A stretch of 64,000 nucleotides of DNA from positions 1 to 64,000 of the forward strand of contig NZ_JFHE01000016.1 in NCBI RefSeq assembly GCF_000698555.1. The letters are read 5' to 3'. Every line of letters starts with the position of its first letter. The stretch's first letter is position 1. Of this stretch, positions 50,486 to 59,865 are shown in pieces. The notes below the pieces were generated by a model. The model made no database searches and had not been told where the DNA came from. It was given only the letters and a program-made list of their open reading frames with translations. The position numbers and the translations under genes were made by a program. This stretch comes from Caballeronia grimmiae. Its GTDB lineage: Bacteria > Pseudomonadota > Gammaproteobacteria > Burkholderiales > Burkholderiaceae.

Positions 50486-51510
50486 ACATCCTTCGTCGAA
50501 TATTCGGGAATACGAACGATGATGCGCGCGCATCGAAGGCGGACGTGCGTGAAGCACTGGAACGCGTCGTGCGGATTGCGCCGCAAGTGCGGCTGGCGAA
50601 TCGCTACGATGCGCGGCTCGCGCCAGTCATCGGCGGGGCGCTGCGTTATGCGCGCGAACTCGTCGATGCCTTGCCCGCCCCGCGCGACGCCACCCCCGCC
50701 GCATGGGCCGACGATCCGCATCTGCGGACGATGTTCGCGACGGCGGACGACATCACGCGAACCATCGGGCAGTCGCATGAGTTGCGCGGCTGGTTCGATG
50801 GTCATTACGTCGCGGAGCACGCCTATGCGGTGCTGAGCAGCCGCTTTGTCGAGCGACGCGTGCTGGCGGTGGCTCACGAAGGCGGCGTGCTGCGCTCGGA
50901 AGTGCCGCGCGTCGCGGTGAGTTTCGACGAAAAACGCATTCGCATCTGCGACGAAACCGACGCCGCGCTCAGGCATGAGATCGTGCTGCGGGTGGTCGAA
51001 CAGCTTGCGCTCGCAGGCATGTCGCGCGTTGGCGCACGGGAGGCGCAGCGCGAGGCGCTACAGGAAGCACGGGCGCTGCTGTCGGCACGCTTGGAGATGC
51101 TCGGGCGGCGCGGCGCGGGGATGTCGGGGCTGAGCGGCGCGCCGTCTGCATCCGCCGATGCGTCGACGGACGTCGCGCGGCTTCAGCGCGATATCGCCGA
51201 TAACGAAGCCGCGATCGCCGCGCTCGGCTCGCGCGCCGAAGCGGTCGAGCAGCAGTTGGAAGCGATCATCGGCGTGTTCGAGGAGCCGTCGACGTTGATC
51301 CGCGTGACGCAGCGCGCGTTGCGTGTGAATCAGATGAACCTGATCGTGGACGAGGGCAGCGACGAGCCTGCCGCCGATGTGACGCTCGAGCTTGCGTATC
51401 TGCCGATGCAGCCGCCGGAAACGCGTGCGGTCGAGATCGTGCGGATCGCGCGGCGGGACTTACCGCCCGCTGGAACCGCGCTCGATGATGCCGCGCGGTG
51501 GGTGTTGTGA
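50482..51510 (+). CDS. Unknown protein with coiled coil, coupled to fabI
   Basis: 342 aa, acidic and Ala/Arg-rich, no signal peptide and no membrane segment. The N-terminal region (about 20-180) is mixed alpha-beta ('YVAEHAYAVLSSRFVERRVLAV'). A coiled coil lies at about 190-280 ('QREALQEARALLSARLEML' and 'VARLQRDIADNEAAIAALG'). The C-terminus is beta-rich. I recognise no family. The start overlaps the fabI stop (ATGA), so it is the fifth and last member of the DUF3141 operon. Confidence 0.7.
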   Translation: MNILRRIFGNTNDDARASKADVREALERVVRIAPQVRLANRYDARLAPVIGGALRYARELVDALPAPRDATPAAWADDPHLRTMFATADDITRTIGQSHELRGWFDGHYVAEHAYAVLSSRFVERRVLAVAHEGGVLRSEVPRVAVSFDEKRIRICDETDAALRHEIVLRVVEQLALAGMSRVGAREAQREALQEARALLSARLEMLGRRGAGMSGLSGAPSASADASTDVARLQRDIADNEAAIAALGSRAEAVEQQLEAIIGVFEEPSTLIRVTQRALRVNQMNLIVDEGSDEPAADVTLELAYLPMQPPETRAVEIVRIARRDLPPAGTALDDAARWVL

Positions 51511-51642
51511 GGCGGCGCTTGTGGTCAGGGGCCCAATTCGGATAAGGACAGCACGCGTACCGCATTGGTACGGCGAGAGACAAGTCGTTGGTCTTCAATC
51601 GCAACCGCCAATCGAAGAATTCGCAACAGCATAGCGACCCCC

Positions 51643-52221
51643 TCAACGCCCCCCACCCCCCACCGCCCCCGCAATATCCCGGCTAACCCTTCCCAACGCG
51701 CGGCTATGCGCCGCCACGAGCGCATCGAAATCCGGCCCCGTCACCGCTTCCCGCACGAGCGATCGCCCCGTCGCGCCGGCATCGTCCATATTGCCGCGCA
51801 CGCTCCAGCGCGCGTCGATCATCACCGCATCGCCCGGAATCGATTCGAATTGCTGAATATCCACACGCACCCGCAGCGCCTGCGTCTCGGGTATCGCACG
51901 CGACGCCACCGCCACCCGGTCCGAGCCGAGCAGGACCGTCAGATCGCCGGCGATCGCATCCGCGATACTGCTCTTCAGCGGCTCGCCCCAGCGCGCAAAC
52001 TCATTGAGCGCCACTTCGTTGTCCGTGTTGCGCGTCACGATCTGCGGGCGATCCACCAGATCGGGCACCGTCACCGGACCCACGATGACGGGCCGCGCCG
52101 GCGCTTGCACAGCCGTCGCCGTCAGCGTGTCGTCCGTGCTCAGCCGATAGAAACTCGCGCGCGGCGACGCGCATGCCGCCAGCATGGCGATGATCGAAAG
52201 GGACACCCACGCAAGGCGCAT
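51643..52221 (-). CDS. pqiC: PqiC-type lipoprotein (ABC transport auxiliary, DUF330)
   Basis: 192 aa. Signal peptide with lipobox LAAC (Cys17). 'ASFYRLSTDD' follows, then 'VIVGPVTVPDLVDRPQIVTR', 'WGEPLKSSIADAIAGDLTVLLG' and 'VRVDIQQFESIPGDAVMIDARW', the ABC_trans_aux pattern of outer-membrane lipoprotein PqiC. It docks the PqiB tunnel to the outer membrane for lipid transfer. The ATG overlaps the pqiB stop by one base (TGATG). The 3' end is a C-rich (poly-Gly) tract on the plus strand. Confidence 0.87.
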   Translation of the reverse strand: MRLAWVSLSIIAMLAACASPRASFYRLSTDDTLTATAVQAPARPVIVGPVTVPDLVDRPQIVTRNTDNEVALNEFARWGEPLKSSIADAIAGDLTVLLGSDRVAVASRAIPETQALRVRVDIQQFESIPGDAVMIDARWSVRGNMDDAGATGRSLVREAVTGPDFDALVAAHSRALGRVSRDIAGAVGGGGR

Positions 52222-53822
52222 CACTTCTTGTCCTCCGGTTTTCCGCGCAGCAACGCTTCGGGATGCTCCTGCAGATAATCCGCCAGGCTGCGGAAGGACG
52301 CCGCCGTGCGCGTCAATTCCCGAATCGCTTCCGTCGTGTCCTGCTGCAAGCCGGAGCCTGGCAGCAGGGTCGAATGCGCGGCGTCGAGCGCGGCGCGCGC
52401 GGCCATCAGCGTCGTCGCCGCTTGCGGCACGACCTCGGTGTTGAGGTTCTGCATCAGCCGGCTCGTGTTGTCGAGCGTCTGCTGGGCGCTGGCGGTAAGC
52501 TGCTCGATCGGCAGCTTGTCGATGCGCGTCATGATGCGGTTGATCGAATCCTGCAGCGAATCGAGTCCGCTCGGTGTCGTCGGCAGTTCGGGCGGCGTGC
52601 GGCTCCAGTCGACGGTCGCCTTCTTCGCGGTCGGGAAAAATTCGAGCGCGACGTACAGCTGCCCGGTCAGCAGGCTGCCGGTGCGCAACTGCGCGCGCAA
52701 GCCGTGCGCGACGAGCATATCCGCGAGCGCCTTCGGGTCGCTCACCATGCGGCCGCCCTTCGGGCCTGACGCGAAGCGGGACGTGAAACGCTCCGGATAC
52801 AGCTTCACTTCGACAGGAATGCTGATCCGCCCCGTCGCCGGATCGAATCGGGTATTGATCGCCGATACCTCGCCGATGGGAATGCCCCGGAATTCCACCG
52901 GCGCGCCGATTGAGAGGCCGCGCACGGAGCCCGTGAAGTTGAACACGTAATGCTCGACGATGCGTTCCTGCACACGCAGCGCTTCCGAACGCGTCTGGAA
53001 CAGCGTGAAGCTCGTATCGGCCGGAGCCTGCGCCCAGCTCAGCGACACGGCGGGCGTCTCGAACGCGAGACCGCCGATCAGCATCGAGACGAGCGACTGC
53101 GTGTTGACCTTGAGGCCCTCCGTGCTGAGCGTGACATCGAGGCCGCTCGCCTGCCAGAAGCGCGAATCGGCGTTGACGTAGCGGTCGTAGGGCGAATTGA
53201 TGAAAACGTTCAGCGTGACGCCGCTGCCGTCCTTGTCGAGCTCGAACGATGTCACCTGGCCCACTTGCAGCCGGCGGAAATAGACCGGCGCGCCGACATC
53301 GATGGAACCGAGATCCGGCGAGCGAAGGACGAACCGCCGCCCCGGCACGTCGCTCGCGAAAACGGGCGGCGTCTCCAGCCCCACGTAGTCGCGCTGCACG
53401 TTCTTGTGACGCCCGATATCCATGCCGATATACGCGCCCGACAACAGCGTGCTGATGCCGGACACCGAGCCGCCCGCGACGCGGGGACGCACGACCCAGA
53501 AGCGCGTATCGTCGACGAGCATGTTCGCGGCATCGCGCGTCAGCTCGGCCGTCGCGACGACGCGCGTGTAGTCCTTGGAAAGCGCCACCGATTTGACGAT
53601 GCCGATGTCCACGTCCTTGAACTTGATCTTGGTCTTGCCGGCTTCGAGTCCTTCGCCGGTCTTGAACGTGATGGTCACGACCGGGCCTTTTTGCAGCACG
53701 GTCTGCACCGCGAGCCAGATGCCGATCAGCACCGCGAGCGCCGGCACGACCCATATCCACGGGATGCGCCAGCGCTTCTTCGGTACGAGTTCGGCATCGG
53801 GAAGGTCGCCGGGGGAACTCAT
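52221..53822 (-). CDS. pqiB: PqiB, intermembrane transport protein with three MCE domains
   Basis: 533 aa. One N-terminal membrane helix ('WIWVVPALAVLIGIWLAVQT') anchors it in the inner membrane. Three MCE domains follow ('GPVVTITFKTGEGLEAGKTKIKFKDVDIG', 'FVLRSPDLGSIDVGAPVYFRRLQVG', 'NFTGSVRGLSIGAPVEFRGIPIG'). A long C-terminal helix region (about 420-520) forms the needle-like tunnel seen in PqiB. It moves lipids or hydrophobic molecules between membranes. The start overlaps the pqiA stop by 4 bases. Confidence 0.93.
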   Translation of the reverse strand: MSSPGDLPDAELVPKKRWRIPWIWVVPALAVLIGIWLAVQTVLQKGPVVTITFKTGEGLEAGKTKIKFKDVDIGIVKSVALSKDYTRVVATAELTRDAANMLVDDTRFWVVRPRVAGGSVSGISTLLSGAYIGMDIGRHKNVQRDYVGLETPPVFASDVPGRRFVLRSPDLGSIDVGAPVYFRRLQVGQVTSFELDKDGSGVTLNVFINSPYDRYVNADSRFWQASGLDVTLSTEGLKVNTQSLVSMLIGGLAFETPAVSLSWAQAPADTSFTLFQTRSEALRVQERIVEHYVFNFTGSVRGLSIGAPVEFRGIPIGEVSAINTRFDPATGRISIPVEVKLYPERFTSRFASGPKGGRMVSDPKALADMLVAHGLRAQLRTGSLLTGQLYVALEFFPTAKKATVDWSRTPPELPTTPSGLDSLQDSINRIMTRIDKLPIEQLTASAQQTLDNTSRLMQNLNTEVVPQAATTLMAARAALDAAHSTLLPGSGLQQDTTEAIRELTRTAASFRSLADYLQEHPEALLRGKPEDKK

Positions 53823-55105
53823 CGCGGCGTCTCCTTCGCATCGCTCGTGTCCCAGATCAGGCGCGGATCGAAGGACATCGCGGCGAGCATGGTCAGCACG
53901 ACGACCGCGCCGAATGCAATCGCGGCCGGCCCGGCTTCGATCGTCGCCATCGCGCTGAACTGCACGAGCGCGACGAGCACGGCGATCACGTAGATATCGA
54001 GCATCGACCAGCGTCCGACCATCTCGACGATGCGGTAGATGCGGGCGCGTTGCGCCGTGTACTGCGTCATGCGCAGATTGACGCTCGCGGCGAGATAGCC
54101 GATCGCGAGAATCTTGAGCATCGGCACGGCGATGCTCGCAATGAATACGATGATCGCGAGCGGCCAGGACCCCGACGTCCACAGATACGCGACGCCGCTC
54201 ATGATCGTGTCCTTCTGCGCACCGAAAAGCGAACTGGTGTTCATCACCGGCAGCAGGTTCGCGGGTATGTAGAGCACCGCCGCCGCGATCAGATACGCCC
54301 ACGTCCGCGAGAGGCTCGCCGGCTTGCGCAGATGCAGCCGCGCGCCGCATCGCGGGCAGCACGTATGTTCATGCCGGAGCACGCCGCGCGTGGCGAGTCC
54401 GCAGTCGTGACAGACGCATATGCCGCTCGACGATGCGGTGCGTCCTTTCAGCGTCGGACTTTCCGGCGTTGCAAGCGATGCGCTGTCGACGCCGCGCCAC
54501 ATCGCGCGCTCGTCGAACGCCGACGCCGCTGCGACGAGCAGCAGCATCAGCGCGGCGAGCGACCACAGCGCCGGCCCCGTCACCACCGATGCGATATGCG
54601 CGAGCTTCACCACCGCGACGAGCAGGCCGAGCATCAGCACTTCGGTCATGCCCCACTCGCGCGCGATGCGCAAGAGCCGGAACGCCGCGTCCGCACGATA
54701 CGGCCGCCGGTGCACGTGCAGCGGCAACAGCAGCCAGACCATGCCGAGCGCGTGCGCGGCGGGCATCAGTATTGTCGTGACGAAGATCAGTCCCGCAAGC
54801 GGCCACATGCCGTCGCGATACAGCACGCGGACCGCGCCGAAGAGCGTCGTCTCGACGAGATCGCCATTGACCGACAACCCGACGATCGGAAACGCATTCG
54901 AGATCAGCCACAGCACGCAGGCCGCGATCGCGCAGGCAAGGGCGCGGTCGAAACCGCGTTGGCGCCGCCGGTAGAGCACGGCGCGGCATCGGCAGCAACG
55001 CAGCGCGCCGCCGGGCGGCACCGGATGCTCGAACTGAAGCAGGTCGCATTCGGGGCATGCGGTGAGCTCGCGATCCTGCTCCGCCGTGGAGGTTGCCGTG
55101 TTCAT
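53819..55105 (-). CDS. pqiA: PqiA, inner-membrane protein with two zinc-ribbon/PqiA domains
   Basis: 428 aa with eight predicted helices in two halves. Each half starts with a cysteine cluster: Cys17/Cys20 with Cys37-Cys40 (CPEC...CCRC), and 'CHDCGLATRG' with 'CCPRCGARL' near 230-260. The helices contain 'LWLISNAFPIVGLSVNG' and 'LYIPANLLPVMNTSSLFG', the PqiA signature. It works with PqiB and PqiC in envelope integrity, in E. coli inducible by redox-cycling agents. The ATG overlaps the stop of the efflux channel gene by 4 bases. Confidence 0.92.
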   Translation of the reverse strand: MNTATSTAEQDRELTACPECDLLQFEHPVPPGGALRCCRCRAVLYRRRQRGFDRALACAIAACVLWLISNAFPIVGLSVNGDLVETTLFGAVRVLYRDGMWPLAGLIFVTTILMPAAHALGMVWLLLPLHVHRRPYRADAAFRLLRIAREWGMTEVLMLGLLVAVVKLAHIASVVTGPALWSLAALMLLLVAAASAFDERAMWRGVDSASLATPESPTLKGRTASSSGICVCHDCGLATRGVLRHEHTCCPRCGARLHLRKPASLSRTWAYLIAAAVLYIPANLLPVMNTSSLFGAQKDTIMSGVAYLWTSGSWPLAIIVFIASIAVPMLKILAIGYLAASVNLRMTQYTAQRARIYRIVEMVGRWSMLDIYVIAVLVALVQFSAMATIEAGPAAIAFGAVVVLTMLAAMSFDPRLIWDTSDAKETPR

Positions 55106-56589
55106 TGCACTGTCGGGGCCGCGGGTGCAGCCGGCTTCGCTCCGTCGGTGGGCGTCGTCGCCGTCTGCGTGGTCATCTGGTCGGCGGTGACGACCCAGCC
55201 GCCGCCCATCGCCTTGTACAGCGTGACGAACGATGCCAGCGCCGCCGCATGCGTCTGCGTCTCCGAAAGCTGCGCGTTGAAGAGGCTGCGCTCGGCGTCC
55301 AGCACTTCGATGTAGCTCGTATAGCCGCCTTCGTAGCGCGCCCGCGCGAGCCTCGCGTAGGTCGAAAGCGCCGTCACCTGACGGCCCTGCACTTCGAGTT
55401 GTTCGTGGAGCTTCTGCGACTGGATGAGCGCGTCGTCGACTTCCTGAAACGCCACCTGTATCGCCTTCTGATACGTGAGCAGCGCCGCGCGTTGCTGCGC
55501 TTCCGCCGTCTGCACCTGGCCCGATATGTTGCCAGCCGTGAAGATCGGCTGCGTGACCTGACCCGCGAACGACCACAAGCGCGCCGGCCCGGTGAACAGC
55601 GACGAGAATTGCGTGCTCGCGGTGCCGAGCAGACCCGTCAGCGAGATTTGGGGGAAGTAGAGCGCACGCGCCGCGCCGATCAGCGCATTCGCCGCGACCA
55701 GATCCTGTTCCGCCTGCAAGAGATCGGGCCGCCGTTCGAGCAGGTCCGACGGCAAGCCTGCCGGTATCACGGGCGTCGCGAGTGCGCCGAGTTGCAAGCC
55801 GCGCACGATCGGCCCGGGATTGCTGCCGAGCAGGACCGAGAGCGCGTCTTCCTGCTGCGCGATTTGCGTTTCGAGCTGGGGAATCGTCGCGAGCGAGGCT
55901 TCGTATTCGGACTGGCTCTGCGCGAGTTCCATCTGCGAGACTTCGCCGCCTTCGAAGCGCAGCGTGAACACGTGCACGGATTCGGCGCGGCTCTCTGTCG
56001 TCGCCTTGGCGATCTCGAGTTGCTTGTCGAGACTGCGCAGGTTCAGATACGACGACGCCACCGACGCGACCAGCGAGAGAATCGTCGCGCGCCTGCCTTC
56101 TTCGCTCGACAGCAGATTGGCGCGCGCCGCTTCCGTCAGGCGGCGGGTGCGCCCGAACAGATCGAGTTCCCACGCGGCCGACACCGACAACTCGAAGCTG
56201 TTATAGACCGGTCCGACGCCGCCCGGCAATTGCTGGAGCGCGCCGAGCGGCGAGCGTTGCCGCGCCGCCGTCGCGCCCGCGCCGATCTGCGGAAACAGCG
56301 CGGAGCGCGTCGTGACGAACTGCCCCATGAACTGTTCGACGCGCGCCGCCGCGATCTTCACGTCCTTGTTGTTGGCGAGCGCGGTTGCAATCAGTTCGTC
56401 CAGAACGGGGTCCTGAAACTGCTTCCACCATTCGGTGTTGGCGGTATCCGCGACATCGGTGGCGGCGAAGCGATACGTCGCGGGCGTCTCCACCGGCTGG
56501 CGCGAATAGTTCGGTCCGAGCAGGCAGCCGCCGAGCGATACGGCGGCGATCACGCCCGACAGTGTGCGAAAAAACCGGTCGGGCTGCAT
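55102..56589 (-). CDS. RND efflux outer-membrane channel lipoprotein (NodT/OprM family)
   Basis: 495 aa. Signal peptide with lipobox LGGC (Cys22), start at 56589 one base after the pump gene's stop. Two OEP repeats: 'WWKQFQDPVLDELIATALANN', 'DVKIAAARVEQFMGQF' and 'RRPDLLQAEQDLVAANALIGAARALYFPQISLTG', 'FQEVDDALIQSQKLHEQLEV'. It forms the trimeric exit duct for the RND pump encoded upstream. The end overlaps the pqiA start (ATGA), joining efflux and Pqi genes. Confidence 0.93.
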   Translation of the reverse strand: MQPDRFFRTLSGVIAAVSLGGCLLGPNYSRQPVETPATYRFAATDVADTANTEWWKQFQDPVLDELIATALANNKDVKIAAARVEQFMGQFVTTRSALFPQIGAGATAARQRSPLGALQQLPGGVGPVYNSFELSVSAAWELDLFGRTRRLTEAARANLLSSEEGRRATILSLVASVASSYLNLRSLDKQLEIAKATTESRAESVHVFTLRFEGGEVSQMELAQSQSEYEASLATIPQLETQIAQQEDALSVLLGSNPGPIVRGLQLGALATPVIPAGLPSDLLERRPDLLQAEQDLVAANALIGAARALYFPQISLTGLLGTASTQFSSLFTGPARLWSFAGQVTQPIFTAGNISGQVQTAEAQQRAALLTYQKAIQVAFQEVDDALIQSQKLHEQLEVQGRQVTALSTYARLARARYEGGYTSYIEVLDAERSLFNAQLSETQTHAAALASFVTLYKAMGGGWVVTADQMTTQTATTPTDGAKPAAPAAPTVQ

Positions 56590-56590
56590 C

Positions 56591-59500
56591 TCAGTGCCCC
56601 TTGTCCGGAGCCGACGGCGTCGCATTCGGGCCGCTTCCGCCGGGTGTGTGGGTATCGGTCGGCGTCGGCGCGGGCACCTGTGCGGCCTTCTTCTTCCTGC
56701 GCGTGGACATCGTTTCGAGTCCCCAGAAGAACATCGGAATGAAGAACACGGCGATGGCCGTCGCGCCGAGCATCCCGCCGATCACGCCGGTGCCGATCGA
56801 ATGCCGGCTGTTCGCCGATGCGCCCGTCGCGATCGCGAGCGGCACGCAGCCGAGGATGAACGCGAGCGATGTCATCACGATCGGACGCAGGCGCTCTTCG
56901 GCGGCAGACATCGCAGCGTCGAACACGGACTTGCCGGCCTCCACGTTCAGCACGGCGAACTCGAAGATCAGGATCGCGTTCTTCGCGGCCAGCGCGACGA
57001 GCATCGTGAGGCCGATCTGGAAGTACACGTCGTTATTGAGCCCGCGCAAGAGAATCGCGAGCAGCGCGCCGAAGATCGCGAACGGCACGGCCATCAGCAC
57101 GCCGAGCGGCAGGCTCCACTTCTCGTATTGCGCGGCGAGTATCAGGAACACCATGATGAGCCCGAACACGAAGACGAGGCCCGAGGTGCCGCCCGACTGC
57201 TTCGCCTCGTATGCCTCGCCGCTCCACGCGATGCCGTAGTCGGAAGACAGCCCCGCGCCGACTTCCTCCAGCGCCTGAATCACCTGACCCGACGAATAGC
57301 CCGGTGCGGCGTTCGCGGTAATCTTCACCGCCGGGAAGTTGTTGAAGCGCGTGATGAGATCCGGCCCGGTCACGTAGCGCGTGGTGACCACGGACTTGAG
57401 CGGCACCATGCTGCCGGTCTTGCTCTTCACGAAAATCTGCGTGAGGTCGCCGGGTTTCAGCCGATATGAAGGCTCCGCCTGGAGAATCACCTGCCACAGC
57501 CGGCTCGACCGGTTGAACTGCGAGACATAGAGCGAGCCGAACATCGTCTGCATCGCGCTATAGACGTCTTCGACGGGCACGCCGAGCGTCTCGGCCTTGT
57601 CGCGGTCGACGTCGGCGAGCAGTTGCTGCGACGACGCGTTGAAGGTCGATGTGACGCCGGTCAGCTCCGGCCGCGACTTCGCCTTGAGCACGAAATCCTG
57701 CACGACACCCGCGAACTGCGCGATGGTCGTATCGCCCTTGCTCTGTATCCACACTTCGGTGCCGCCCGTCGTGCCGAGACCCGGGATCGACGGCGGATTC
57801 AGCGGCACCACGATGCCCTGATTGATCTGCGACAGCGTCTTGTATGCGTCGACGAGCACGGCGCGTGCGTTTTGCGTGCGGATGTTCGCCGACTTGTAGC
57901 GGTCGTCGAAGCTCTTCAGGCCGACGAAGAACGTCGATGCGTTGTTCTTGTTCTGGCTGTCGAGCAGGCTGAAGCCATCGACCGTCGCGATGCTGCCGAC
58001 CGCCGGCTGCTTCATGAAGTATTCGGTCACGCGGTCGGACACCGCGCCCGTGCGATCGAGCGATGCGGCGTCGGGCATGATGACCGCGCCGAGCAGATAG
58101 CCCTGATCTTCGGGCGGCAGGAACGCAGTGGGAATGTCCTTCATCATCACGACGGCGAGCGCGATCATGCCCACGAAGAGCAGCAGCGCGATCACGAAGC
58201 GCCGGATGATGAGCCGCACGACGCGCGTATAACCGTGCGTCATCCGCAGGAACTGGTTATCGAACCAGCGGAAGAAGCCTTTCTTCTCGTGATGGCCGGG
58301 CTTCAGCAGCAGCGCGGCCAGCGCGGGCGACAGCGTCAGCGCGACGATGCCCGATATCACCACCGATATCGCAATGGTGATGGCGAACTGCTTGTACATC
58401 TGCCCTGTAATGCCGCCGAGAAACGCCACCGGCACGAACACCGCGCACAGCACGAGCACGATCGCCACGACCGGCCCGGCCACTTCGTCCATCGCCTTCT
58501 TCGCGGCGGTCTTCGGGTCAAGTTTGTTGACCGTCATGTTGCGCTCGACGTTTTCGATCACGACGATCGCATCGTCAACGACGATGCCGATGGCGAGCAC
58601 CATGCCGAACAGCGTCAGCATGTTGATCGAGAAGCCGAGCGCCTGCATGCCCATGAACGTGCCGACGATGGAGACCGGCACTGCAAGCACCGGAATCAGC
58701 GTCGCGCGCAGGCTTTGCAGGAACACGAACACGACGATCACCACCAGCACCACGGCTTCGAAGAACGTGTGCACGACATCGCTGATCGACGCGCGGGTGA
58801 ACTCGGTCGTGTCCATCGCGATCTGGTAGTCGATGCCTTCGGGGAACGTCTTCTTCATCTCCGCAAGACGCGCGCGCACCTGCTTCGATACGTCGAGCGC
58901 GTTCGCGCCCGGCTGCTGATACACCGCGAGCACCGTCGCCGACTTGCCCTGAAAGCGGCTGCGGATCGAGTAATCCTTCTGCCCCAGTTCCGCGCGCCCG
59001 ACGTCCTTCAGCCGCACGATCGCCGCGCCACCCGATTCCGCGCGAATGATGATGTTCTCGAATTCGGCAGGCTCGGTGAGACGGCCGGTCGTCGTGACCG
59101 CGAACGACTGCTCGACCGGCGCGCCCGTCGGCGATTGCCCGAGACGGCCGACCGCGAACTGCTGATTCTGATTGGCGACCGCGCGTTGAATATCGGCGGC
59201 GGTGATGCCGAGCTGGGCCATGCGGTCGGGCTTGAGCCAGATGCGCATCGCGTAGTCCGGCGTGCCGAAGATGCTCGACTGATTCGCGCCCGGGATGCGC
59301 TTCAGCGCATCGAGCACATAGACGTTCGCGTAGTTGGCGATGTAGGTGGCGTCGTAGCGTTCGTCGGGCGAATAGATCGCGACGACCATCATGAAGGCCT
59401 GCGACTTCTTCTGCACCTGCACGCCTTGCGCCGTCACCGATTGCGGCAGTTGCGGCAACGCGAGGTTCACGCGGTTCTGCACGTCCACTTGTGCGAGTTC

Positions 59501-59806
59501 CGGGTTCGTGCCGATTTCGAAGTACGCGTTGATCGTCAGGTTGCCCGTCGATGAACTCGACGAGCTCATGTAGATCATGTTGTCCGCGCCGTTGACCTGC
59601 TGCTCGATCGGCGCGGCCACGTTGTTCGCGACGACGTCCGCGCTCGCCCCCGGATACGTTGCGGAGATGGTGATTTGCGGCGGCGTGATGTCGGGATATT
59701 GCGCGGTCGGCAGCGCGAGCATCGTCAGCGCGCCGCCGAGCGTGATGATGATGGATATGACCGAGGCAAAAATCGGGCGATCGATGCAGAAATGTGAGAT
59801 GTTCAT
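56591..59806 (-). CDS. RND multidrug efflux pump, HAE1 family
   Basis: 1071 aa inner-membrane transporter of AcrB/MexB type. It begins 'NISHFCIDRPIFASVISIII' and has the proton-relay pair in 'GIVVDDAIVVIENVERNM', plus 'FLPPEDQGYLLG' and a C-terminal 'GLIMVFLILAAQYEKWSLP'. The two large periplasmic loops are complete. It exports hydrophobic toxicants by proton antiport; substrates are not predictable. It lies between adaptor and channel genes; no TetR or MarR regulator is adjacent. Confidence 0.95.
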   Translation of the reverse strand: MNISHFCIDRPIFASVISIIITLGGALTMLALPTAQYPDITPPQITISATYPGASADVVANNVAAPIEQQVNGADNMIYMSSSSSSTGNLTINAYFEIGTNPELAQVDVQNRVNLALPQLPQSVTAQGVQVQKKSQAFMMVVAIYSPDERYDATYIANYANVYVLDALKRIPGANQSSIFGTPDYAMRIWLKPDRMAQLGITAADIQRAVANQNQQFAVGRLGQSPTGAPVEQSFAVTTTGRLTEPAEFENIIIRAESGGAAIVRLKDVGRAELGQKDYSIRSRFQGKSATVLAVYQQPGANALDVSKQVRARLAEMKKTFPEGIDYQIAMDTTEFTRASISDVVHTFFEAVVLVVIVVFVFLQSLRATLIPVLAVPVSIVGTFMGMQALGFSINMLTLFGMVLAIGIVVDDAIVVIENVERNMTVNKLDPKTAAKKAMDEVAGPVVAIVLVLCAVFVPVAFLGGITGQMYKQFAITIAISVVISGIVALTLSPALAALLLKPGHHEKKGFFRWFDNQFLRMTHGYTRVVRLIIRRFVIALLLFVGMIALAVVMMKDIPTAFLPPEDQGYLLGAVIMPDAASLDRTGAVSDRVTEYFMKQPAVGSIATVDGFSLLDSQNKNNASTFFVGLKSFDDRYKSANIRTQNARAVLVDAYKTLSQINQGIVVPLNPPSIPGLGTTGGTEVWIQSKGDTTIAQFAGVVQDFVLKAKSRPELTGVTSTFNASSQQLLADVDRDKAETLGVPVEDVYSAMQTMFGSLYVSQFNRSSRLWQVILQAEPSYRLKPGDLTQIFVKSKTGSMVPLKSVVTTRYVTGPDLITRFNNFPAVKITANAAPGYSSGQVIQALEEVGAGLSSDYGIAWSGEAYEAKQSGGTSGLVFVFGLIMVFLILAAQYEKWSLPLGVLMAVPFAIFGALLAILLRGLNNDVYFQIGLTMLVALAAKNAILIFEFAVLNVEAGKSVFDAAMSAAEERLRPIVMTSLAFILGCVPLAIATGASANSRHSIGTGVIGGMLGATAIAVFFIPMFFWGLETMSTRRKKKAAQVPAPTPTDTHTPGGSGPNATPSAPDKGH

Positions 59807-59865
59807 TGGCCTTTTCCGCTCGCCGTGGCTCCGCTTATTCGATTAAGCCGCTTAGTCTGGCCTGC

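Noticed and set aside
51640..51680. C-rich low-complexity tract (runs of C) between convergent genes
   Set aside because: It is the reverse complement of Gly-rich codons at the end of pqiC and the adjoining spacer; no repeat unit or element.
57623..59554. Plus-strand open frame of about 640 codons opposite the RND pump gene
   Set aside because: The translation is dominated by Arg, His and Glu, as expected from the complement of GC-rich codons, and it has no ribosome site or domain.
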